Source: Microcaldota archaeon (lineage in GTDB: Archaea > Micrarchaeota > Micrarchaeia > Anstonellales > J096). From it: a stretch of DNA of 12,879 nucleotides. Below, piece by piece: positions 6,393-11,216 of this stretch. How positions within the stretch are numbered: position 1 is the first letter of the stretch; the number at the start of each line of letters is the position of its first letter. The DNA lies in assembly GCA_026396375.1 (NCBI GenBank), contig JAPLWW010000085.1:1-12879 (forward strand), written 5' to 3'. The notes below the pieces were generated by a model. The model did not search any database. It was given only the letters and a program-made list of their open reading frames with translations, and was not told where the DNA came from. A program made the translations under genes and the position numbers.

Positions 6393-6460
6393 CTGCGGTA
6401 GGGGGCACTAAGAAGTTTTCAAGCGCCCCCTAACGTTCCACCCCCAACCCAATGACGCAG
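6393..6460. other. Nested inverted repeats, possible structured RNA
   Basis: TAGGGGGC (6399-6406) pairs perfectly with GCCCCCTA (6425-6432) around an 18-nt loop, and CTGCG (6393-6397) pairs with CGCAG (6456-6460) outside it. A TATA-like GTATATGA at about 6364-6371 could start a plus-strand transcript near 6394. The element lies between two divergent genes, so it cannot be a terminator of either. Confidence 0.3.
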
Positions 6461-6477
6461 TTTCTTTTGCGTAGACG
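6461..6477 (+). repeat. Direct repeat, copy 1 (second copy at 7309-7325)
   Basis: TTTCTTTTGCGTAGACG matches TTTCTTTTACGTAGACG at 7309-7325 with one difference. Both copies are followed within 50 nt by a CTTTTTC/GAAAAAG hairpin ending GGA and have AAAATAG nearby. They flank the histidine-phosphatase-like gene. Confidence 0.6.
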
Positions 6478-6505
6478 ACTAAAATAGCTTCTTTTGGGGT
6501 GAAGA

Positions 6506-6528
6506 CTTTTTCTTCTCTGAAGAAAAAG
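6506..6528. repeat. 10-bp perfect pyrimidine/purine hairpin
   Basis: CTTTTTCTTC (6506-6515) and GAAGAAAAAG (6519-6528) are exact reverse complements around TCT. It resembles the hairpin at 7331-7348. It could end a transcript of the structured element upstream, or it could be an operator-like site for the phosphatase gene. Confidence 0.45.
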
Positions 6529-6555
6529 GATCAAAGAAAAGGGCTAATCAGGAAC

Positions 6556-6564
6556 ATATTTAAA
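6556..6564 (+). promoter_or_regulatory. TATA box of the histidine-phosphatase-like gene
   Basis: ATATTTAAA is centred 28 nt before the ATG at 6588, predicting a leaderless or nearly leaderless transcript. Confidence 0.5.
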
Positions 6565-6587
6565 CTCTTTTTTAGACAGATTACATT

Positions 6588-7232
6588 ATGGCTGGATTGA
6601 TTATTCTTAGGCACGCTGAAAGGAGCAGGATAAGCAACCTGCATGATGTGCTGCACGCAAGGATAACCAAGAGGGGAAAGGAGAGCGCAGAAGCCCTTGG
6701 CAAAATGATGTCGAGATTCTTCAAGGATGGAAGCATAAACGTCATGGCCAGCCAGCTGGACAGGTGCGTTGAAACCGCAAAGGCATTTGCATCAGGATAC
6801 GGAAAGAACGCAGAATATATGGGAATTGAGCAGAAGGGCACGCTGAGCTACCTTTTCCCGGGAATGTCCGAATATCTACATCTTGAGGGGTTCTGCGAAA
6901 GCAGGCTCTCAGAGATATACGGAAGCATCATAAATACTGCTCCGAGGATGTTTGAGCATGATTATGCAGGGACGATAGGAAGATGGCTCGATGGGGAATT
7001 CAATAACATGATGATATCTCCCATCGACATGTACCAGGACCTTTTGCACCTGGCAGCCAGATCCGATGGAAGGACATTCCTGCTTTTCGCATCCGACATT
7101 CAAGTTTCTATGATGGGGGCCATTCATGGGATGCAGGAGCTTGTTGAAAGAAGGCCTGAGTATCTCCACGGAATCTGGACTGAGGACCGCTGGAAAGAAA
7201 AATGGAAAATGTTCTGCCCGGATAAAATATAG
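6588..7232 (+). CDS. Histidine-phosphatase-superfamily-like protein
   Basis: 214 residues, with the ATG fixed by the TATA box 28 nt upstream. The N-terminal LRHAER (His9) is the phospho-acceptor motif of the histidine phosphatase superfamily, with Arg8 and Arg12 as phosphate-binding candidates. SQLDRCVETAKAF (55-67) carries the next conserved arginine (Arg59) in the usual S-x-L-x-R-x-x-x-T-A context. Near the C-terminus, where active members have a His before or within a strand-loop (SHD or SHG), this protein has FASDIQ: Asp170 remains but the histidine is Ser169. Activity may thus be lowered or changed, with Asp170 as possible acid. The substrate is unknown, and low-molecular-weight phosphates or phosphoproteins are both possible. 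It stands alone, flanked by related hairpin-repeat elements. Confidence 0.75.
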   Translation: MAGLIILRHAERSRISNLHDVLHARITKRGKESAEALGKMMSRFFKDGSINVMASQLDRCVETAKAFASGYGKNAEYMGIEQKGTLSYLFPGMSEYLHLEGFCESRLSEIYGSIINTAPRMFEHDYAGTIGRWLDGEFNNMMISPIDMYQDLLHLAARSDGRTFLLFASDIQVSMMGAIHGMQELVERRPEYLHGIWTEDRWKEKWKMFCPDKI

Positions 7233-7308
7233 ACTTGATTAAGGGCTTTTCCGTTGACGCTTTTACCTGGGCCACGCGCCAAAATGCTTTATTTTTCCCA
7301 AAAATAGT

Positions 7309-7325
7309 TTTCTTTTACGTAGACG
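7309..7325 (+). repeat. Direct repeat, copy 2
   Basis: This copy of the 17-nt element lies 848 nt from the first (6461-6477). A weaker relative, CGTTGACGCTTTTAC, occurs at about 7250-7264, directly after the phosphatase gene. Confidence 0.55.
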
Positions 7326-7330
7326 CTTTT

Positions 7331-7348
7331 CTTTTTCAAAAGAAAAAG
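7331..7348. terminator. Hairpin terminator between convergent phosphatase and SRP RNA genes
   Basis: CTTTTTC (7331-7337) and GAAAAAG (7342-7348) pair around AAAA. On the minus strand the SRP RNA 3' end is followed by TCCTTTTTCTTTT, a T-rich stretch suited to archaeal termination; the same hairpin may serve the phosphatase transcript on the plus strand. Confidence 0.5.
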
Positions 7349-7355
7349 GACTTAT

Positions 7356-7608
7356 GGGCTTCCTGGGTTGCAGAATCCTGCATGCTAGAGCTATTCCTAC
7401 ATCCGCTCCATTCTGTTGGACCTCCAAACAGGAAAATACTGCTTATGGCTGCTCCTTCCGGTCTCACCAGGTTCACGGCATTCTCGCTATTGAAGGACAG
7501 AACTTCGACGCTTCAATAGGACAGATGGCATGCAAAAAGCCACGCGCCAGGCATTCGGCCCGCCTAAAGGGGATTTGCGGACTGGGACCCCTAGCCCCAA
7601 CCTAGCCC
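7356..7608 (-). ncRNA. ffs: Signal recognition particle RNA (7S/SRP RNA)
   Basis: On the minus strand the RNA starts GGGCTAGGTTGGGG, the usual 5' end of archaeal SRP RNA, and ends CAACCCAGGAAGCCC. GGGCT pairs with AGCCC and GGTTG with CAACC to close helix 1. The S domain contains helix 6 (CTATTGAAG with CTTCAATAG, exact) and the universally conserved helix 8 (7447-7476) with GTGAACCTGG, a GGAA tetraloop and GGAGCAGCC, the SRP54 binding site. A TATA box lies 25-26 nt before the predicted 5' end, and a T-rich tract follows the 3' end. At about 253 nt it is shorter than the roughly 300 nt typical of archaea, and the tip of helix 8 appears one nucleotide shorter on each side than in standard SRP RNAs. 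It scaffolds SRP19 and SRP54 for co-translational targeting to the membrane. The exact ends may be off by a few bases. Confidence 0.9.
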
Positions 7609-7628
7609 ATATGCCTTATCTGGGAAAG

Positions 7629-7638
7629 ATATTTTAAA
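7629..7638. promoter_or_regulatory. Shared bidirectional TATA element (SRP RNA and SLOG gene)
   Basis: ATATTTTAAA reads as a TATA box on both strands. Its centre lies about 25.5 nt from the SRP RNA 5' end (7608, minus) and about 26.5 nt from the ATG at 7660 (plus). No other TATA-like element is seen for either gene in the 51 nt between them. Confidence 0.6.
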
Positions 7639-7659
7639 GATGCCTGTTGAGAATGAATC

Positions 7660-8313
7660 ATGGCAAGGATAAGCCTTATCGGGGCAGGGGACATCAGGTT
7701 CCATTACCTGGACATGCTTGGAATGATGGAATATAGCTTCTATAGGCATGTGAATGGCATAGCCAAGGCCTTGCAGGAATCCGGCTCGGAGATAGTGCTC
7801 CTTCCTGACAGGGGTGTTTCGCTCGAGGTAGCGATGAAATACAAGGAATTCGGAGGAAAAAAGGCATACGGAACAGTTCCGACCTCTGACAGTGATTTTG
7901 GGATAAAGCACCTAAAGCAGTATATGGAGATGGAAGTGCTTGGCAACAGGCTTTTCGACGAGATCATAGATACTGAAACATGGTACAAACAGGACCTGAC
8001 CCATTGCATCTATGGCGATGCCGTGCTCATGCTTGGCAACAGCCTCGGGTCTTTGGGGGAGCTGGCTTACGGATATTACATTTACAAACTTTTTTCAGGG
8101 AGAAAGCCTGAGCTCAAGGTAGACATGGAAAAGATTTCAGAACATGCAAGGGCAGGCAAATTCATCCCTTTCTCGACAATAGTCTACGAGCCGTTCATGA
8201 AGCAAAAACTGAATTTTGAGATAGAAAAATACATAGAAAAGCTGAACGGAAAGGTATATTATGTAAGCTCCTCCGAAGAGCTCGGGCAGGTTCTGAAGGA
8301 AATGCCCTTATAG
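7660..8313 (+). CDS. SLOG/LOG-like Rossmann-fold protein
   Basis: 217 residues starting MARISLIGAGD, a Rossmann-type first strand. The middle LPDRGVSLEVAMKYKEFGG, followed by KAYGTVP, follows the SLOG/LOG pattern in which a glycine-rich turn precedes a helix, GG and a strand ending in P. GDAVLMLGNSLGSLGEL (119-135) corresponds to the second LOG signature, normally PGGxGTxxE, here NSLGSLGE with Glu134 kept. SLOG proteins include cytokinin-type phosphoribohydrolases (LOG) and nucleotide- or molybdopterin-binding relatives. The first glycine-rich motif is altered (DRGVS in place of GGGxG), so nucleotide binding is likely but LOG-type hydrolysis is uncertain. The gene appears leaderless from a TATA element shared with the divergent SRP RNA. 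There is no operon partner: a separate promoter precedes the next gene. Confidence 0.65.
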   Translation: MARISLIGAGDIRFHYLDMLGMMEYSFYRHVNGIAKALQESGSEIVLLPDRGVSLEVAMKYKEFGGKKAYGTVPTSDSDFGIKHLKQYMEMEVLGNRLFDEIIDTETWYKQDLTHCIYGDAVLMLGNSLGSLGELAYGYYIYKLFSGRKPELKVDMEKISEHARAGKFIPFSTIVYEPFMKQKLNFEIEKYIEKLNGKVYYVSSSEELGQVLKEMPL

Positions 8314-8335
8314 AACAAATGAGGCATCGCTATTG

Positions 8336-8343
8336 TTTTTAAT
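8336..8343 (+). promoter_or_regulatory. TATA box of the acyl-CoA synthetase subunit gene
   Basis: TTTTTAAT is centred 25-26 nt before the ATG at 8365 and indicates independent, probably leaderless transcription rather than read-through from the SLOG gene. Confidence 0.45.
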
Positions 8344-8364
8344 GCTTCCTAATCTATTAAAACC

Positions 8365-8973
8365 ATGGACATGGATGCCTTCGGGGTTCTTGAAAGGAAT
8401 GGGATAAAGGTTGCTCCCTACACAGTAATAAAGACAAAATCTGAATTGTTCAAGGCTGTTGAAAAGATAGGGTATCCCAATGTCCTGAAGGTCTGGGACA
8501 AGTCAATCATCCACAAGACGGATGTCGGAGGGGTTGTCCTTGACAATTTCTCAAGGGAAATGATGGAAACGGGGTTTGACCACCTGAAATCCAAATTCGG
8601 GGACGTTGACATACTCCTGCAGAAGGAAATGAAAAAGGGGATTGAGCTGTACATAGGCGGCATGAAGGACCCCACCTTCGGCTACATGGTGCTTTTCGGG
8701 ATAGGCGGAATCTATGTCGAGGTCTTCAAGGACATAAGCGCAAGGATCTGCCCCATAAGCGAGAATGACGTAAAGGACATGATCAACGAGCTCAACGCAA
8801 AGAAGATAATACTGGGATTCAGGGGCAAGCAGGTAAACATCGATGAATTGTCCTCATTGATAATCAAGGTCAGCAAGATGATCGAGAAGGAAAAGATAAA
8901 GGAGCTTGACCTCAACCCCGTGAAGGCTGACGAGAACGGATGCTACATCATCGACGCGAGGATAGTCCGCTGA
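8365..8973 (+). CDS. ADP-forming acyl-CoA synthetase, beta (ATP-grasp) subunit
   Basis: 202 residues matching the stand-alone beta subunit of NDP-forming acetyl/acyl-CoA synthetase. This enzyme converts acyl-CoA, ADP and phosphate to acid, CoA and ATP, the energy-yielding last step of amino-acid and sugar fermentation in many archaea. Visible ATP-grasp features are KVWDKSIIHKTDVGGV with His50, the position of the beta-subunit phosphohistidine in this family, then ELYIGGMKDPTFGYMVLFGIGG (about 92-113), the acidic EVFKD, and ELDLNPV near the end, which carries metal-binding Asp and Asn. The ATG at 8365 follows a TATA box 25-26 nt upstream; an ATG two codons later is possible. The catalytic alpha subunit (CoA-binding) is not in the window. 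The 3' end overlaps the convergent HD gene by 26 nt. Confidence 0.88.
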   Translation: MDMDAFGVLERNGIKVAPYTVIKTKSELFKAVEKIGYPNVLKVWDKSIIHKTDVGGVVLDNFSREMMETGFDHLKSKFGDVDILLQKEMKKGIELYIGGMKDPTFGYMVLFGIGGIYVEVFKDISARICPISENDVKDMINELNAKKIILGFRGKQVNIDELSSLIIKVSKMIEKEKIKELDLNPVKADENGCYIIDARIVR

Positions 8974-9508
8974 TATCCAGGGACCTTATTGAGGCGTTGT
9001 ATTTTTCCTTTGCCATCTTCTTTGCCTTAGGCATGAGCTTGTTCCAGCTCCTTTCCAGATGATCCTTCACCCAGGCGCGGCCTTCGGCAATATCCAGCTT
9101 CTTGACTTCAAAAGCAACATAGAAAAGGAAAGGCACGTTTTCCAGATGCGCCATGGCGTCTGCGCTTGCCACGCATTCCGCCTCAAGGGTTTCCCTTTTC
9201 ACGGATTTGCTTCCGCTATGCGCATGGATGCAGTGCTTGACCTTGATTATCCTTTTTTCAGGGTATCCCAGCCACCTCAGGATCCTCTCTGCCTCATTGG
9301 ATCCTGTTATGTGGTGGTTGTCAGGGTTGCCGGCCATCGCGGTTATGTCATGCAGCCATGCCGCGATTTCAACTATTTCCGCATCTGCCTTAAGCATCTT
9401 TGCCAGCATCTTAGCATTCCTGACTACTGGAACTATGTGAAACCTGAAATAATATTCCCTGCCTTTGCTCTTGGACTTTACGATATTCCTTACCTTTTCA
9501 GCAAACAT
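8948..9508 (-). CDS. HD-domain phosphohydrolase-like protein
   Basis: 186 residues with a complete HD-type metal site: His24, the His53-Asp54 doublet in WLHDI, further histidines at 65, 66, 92, 95 and 97 (NHHITGS and HCIHAHSG), and Asp117 in ASADAMAHL. This order fits the HD superfamily of metal-dependent phosphohydrolases acting on nucleotides or phosphoesters. The specific substrate cannot be read from the sequence. The tail (about 150-186) is Lys/Arg-rich. The gene starts 1 nt after the TGA of the upstream dehydrogenase, with a GGGTG sequence inside the end of that gene as possible ribosome binding site, so the two are almost certainly cotranscribed. Its end overlaps the convergent acyl-CoA synthetase gene. 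Confidence 0.8.
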   Translation of the reverse strand: MFAEKVRNIVKSKSKGREYYFRFHIVPVVRNAKMLAKMLKADAEIVEIAAWLHDITAMAGNPDNHHITGSNEAERILRWLGYPEKRIIKVKHCIHAHSGSKSVKRETLEAECVASADAMAHLENVPFLFYVAFEVKKLDIAEGRAWVKDHLERSWNKLMPKAKKMAKEKYNASIRSLDISGLSSRR

Positions 9509-9509
9509 G

Positions 9510-10601
9510 TCATTGCACCCTTTTAGCCATGGCCTCCCTTACCCTTTCTTTCGCAATATCCATCGCGTATCTCCTCAGATAATTGTCCCCGTTCGCCCTT
9601 TTAACTATTTCAGTTATGTTGCGGTCTATCTTTTCCTCCACAAGATGGAACATTTGGTGAGAATTCATGTGCTGGAGCTCCGCATATGAGCTTATGACCC
9701 CTCCTGCGTTGACAACGATATCTGGGAAAACCTTTTTTCCGATTTCAGTCAATTTCTTCTCAACTTCCAGCGTCATCGGTATGTTTGCAGCCTCGAAAAC
9801 ATATTTCGCCTTTATCTTTTGATAGTTGCTTTCGTTTATGCTGTTGGGCCTTGCACCTGGGATTATGATGTCGCAATCCAGCTCGAATATCTTTTCATGG
9901 GGCCCTGTGGAATCAGCTCCCTCATATGCGATGACAGTCCCCTTTTCTGATTTGGTCCTCATCAGCTTCTCGTAATCCAGGCCGCTCTTTGAGTATACGA
10001 ATCCTTTTGAGTCGGAAACGGCAACTATCTTCGCCTCCTGCTCGCTCAGGAATTTCGCCGCGAATGTGCCGACGTTGCCGAAGCCCTCTATGGCAATCCT
10101 CTTTCCTCTAATATCATCCCCAAGGGCCTCAAGGCCGTGCTCCACTGATTCCGAAACCCCGTATCCGGTTGAGCCAAGCTCATGCGGAAGCCCGCCCATC
10201 GAAGCAGGCTTTCCTGTTGCAGAGTTTAATCCCGCCTCCTCCGCAACATAGCCCATCTCCTTTTCCGTAGTGTACATGTCGGGGCCTGCGATGTACAATG
10301 AATTGAGTATTGGCTTTATCCTCCTTGCAAATGCTCTAATTAGAAGTTCCTTATTTGCCTTGAAGGGATCTGCCTTGATTCCCGCCTTTGCGCCTCCAAA
10401 AGGCAATCCTGCGATGGCATTTTTCCATGTCATTGCCCTTGCCAACCCGAAGACCTCGTCCCTTGTTACATCAGGGACCATCCTGATCCCCCCTTTTCCA
10501 ACCCCTATTGCGGTGTTGTCGATCACCAAATAGGCCTCCAATCCGATCTTGGGGTCCCTGACTTCTATTGCATACTCGGGTCCGAATTCATCTGGCTGCA
10601 T
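9510..10601 (-). CDS. Glu/Leu/Phe/Val dehydrogenase, short form (probable glutamate dehydrogenase)
   Basis: 363 residues. The protein oxidatively deaminates an amino acid, most likely glutamate, to the 2-oxo acid with NAD(P). Visible are GKGGIR (35-40), TWKNA with Lys60, PFGGAKAG with the catalytic-type Lys72, PDMYT with Asp108, GKPASMGG (130-137), the dinucleotide-binding GFGNVG (173-178) followed by VSDSKG, and the late NAGGVISSY substrate-pocket segment. It lacks the roughly 50-residue N-terminal helical region of typical archaeal glutamate dehydrogenases (about 415-420 residues) and in length is closer to leucine/valine dehydrogenases, so substrate choice is open. The start is supported by a TATA box 27-28 nt upstream (leaderless). 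The HD gene follows 1 nt after its stop. The divergent Lrp regulator and the nearby ADP-forming acyl-CoA synthetase subunit suggest amino-acid catabolism. Confidence 0.9.
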   Translation of the reverse strand: MQPDEFGPEYAIEVRDPKIGLEAYLVIDNTAIGVGKGGIRMVPDVTRDEVFGLARAMTWKNAIAGLPFGGAKAGIKADPFKANKELLIRAFARRIKPILNSLYIAGPDMYTTEKEMGYVAEEAGLNSATGKPASMGGLPHELGSTGYGVSESVEHGLEALGDDIRGKRIAIEGFGNVGTFAAKFLSEQEAKIVAVSDSKGFVYSKSGLDYEKLMRTKSEKGTVIAYEGADSTGPHEKIFELDCDIIIPGARPNSINESNYQKIKAKYVFEAANIPMTLEVEKKLTEIGKKVFPDIVVNAGGVISSYAELQHMNSHQMFHLVEEKIDRNITEIVKRANGDNYLRRYAMDIAKERVREAMAKRVQ

Positions 10602-10624
10602 GAAGGAGTGGTTGAAGCAAAACC

Positions 10625-10632
10625 TATAAAAA
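10625..10632 (-). promoter_or_regulatory. TATA box of the dehydrogenase operon
   Basis: TTTTTATA on the minus strand is centred 27-28 nt before the ATG at 10601, predicting a leaderless transcript covering the dehydrogenase and HD genes. Confidence 0.55.
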
Positions 10633-10660
10633 GTTAGTGAAGGAAGAATCCATCAATTTC

Positions 10661-10675
10661 TTGTAATAATTACAA
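10661..10675. promoter_or_regulatory. Palindromic operator candidate (distal)
   Basis: TTGTAATAATTACAA is a perfect 7-bp inverted repeat around a central A, in the AT-rich style of Lrp/AsnC sites. It lies between the two divergent TATA boxes, about 30-45 nt upstream of each. Confidence 0.5.
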
Positions 10676-10690
10676 TAAATATAGAAAGAC

Positions 10691-10698
10691 TTATAAAT
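10691..10698 (+). promoter_or_regulatory. TATA box of the Lrp/AsnC gene
   Basis: TTATAAAT is centred 27-28 nt before the GTG start at 10722, which supports that GTG as the start of a leaderless message. Confidence 0.55.
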
Positions 10699-10713
10699 CA
10701 TATCATAAATATT

Positions 10714-10723
10714 ACAATATTGT
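10714..10723. promoter_or_regulatory. Palindromic operator candidate overlapping the Lrp start
   Basis: ACAATATTGT is a perfect 10-bp palindrome covering the expected transcription start and the first bases of the GTG codon. The word ATTACAATA occurs both here (10711-10719) and in the distal site (10669-10677), exactly 42 bp apart, which is four helical turns. This would suit autorepression by a multimeric Lrp-type protein. Confidence 0.45.
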
Positions 10724-11159
10724 GGATGCGACTGACGAAAGCATTTTGGAGGAATTGAGAAAAGATGCAAAAGTCAGCCTGAAGCAATTGGCAAGACAGC
10801 TAGGCATCCCCCTGACCACAGTGTATTCCCGAATCGGCAGGCTTGAGCGGGGAGGAATAATCAGGAGATACAGGATAGAGATAGACTGGAAAAAGATAGG
10901 TTACGGGATAAAGGCATATGTCTTTGTTTATTTGGACTATCGGAAGATGAAGGAGAAAAAGAAAACCCAGAAGGACATCGTTAGGCTGCTCAATGGCCTG
11001 CCGTTCGTGGAAGAAGCGGAGTCGGTTACAGGAGATGTGGACATAATAATGAGGGTGAGGGCGAAGGACAGCCCTGATTTGGGAAGAGTGTTGATGCAAT
11101 ATGTGCAGAATATCGAAGGTATTGACAGGACAAGGGCATTCATTTCAATGGAGGAATAG
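10722..11159 (+). CDS. Lrp/AsnC-family transcription regulator
   Basis: 145 residues from a GTG at 10722; no earlier start fits and the TATA spacing agrees. The N-terminus (DATDESILEELRKDAKVS) leads into a winged helix-turn-helix (about 18-50: LKQLARQLGIPLTTVYSRIGR), and residues about 65-145 form the RAM/ligand-binding domain, with a conserved segment SVTGDVDIIMRVRA. Lrp/AsnC proteins form dimers that assemble to octamers, bind an amino acid and wrap DNA. The divergent amino-acid dehydrogenase operon and the palindromes in the shared 120-nt promoter region make it the probable regulator of that operon and of itself. The ligand is unknown; an amino acid handled by the dehydrogenase is the natural guess. 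Confidence 0.9.
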   Translation: MDATDESILEELRKDAKVSLKQLARQLGIPLTTVYSRIGRLERGGIIRRYRIEIDWKKIGYGIKAYVFVYLDYRKMKEKKKTQKDIVRLLNGLPFVEEAESVTGDVDIIMRVRAKDSPDLGRVLMQYVQNIEGIDRTRAFISMEE

Positions 11160-11178
11160 CGGAAGTTTGTATTCAGCA

Positions 11179-11211
11179 TTTTTAAATGTTTCCGCACAAC
11201 CTAGAGGTGAT
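11179..11211 (+). promoter_or_regulatory. TATA box and strong Shine-Dalgarno for the PP2C-like/Trm56 operon
   Basis: TTTTTAAAT (11179-11187) is followed by GAGGTGAT (11204-11211), a near-perfect archaeal ribosome binding site 5 nt before the ATG at 11217. The TATA centre lies about 34 nt from the ATG, so this gene has a short leader, unlike its leaderless neighbours. Confidence 0.6.
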
Positions 11212-11216
11212 AGAGA

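Noticed and set aside
7235..7605. Open frames of 94 and 83 codons on the plus strand
   Set aside because: They lie antisense to the SRP RNA gene, have no promoter or ribosome binding site, and their compositions look random.
9059..9526. 155-codon plus-strand frame
   Set aside because: It is antisense to the HD gene, which has a complete metal site and sits in an operon.
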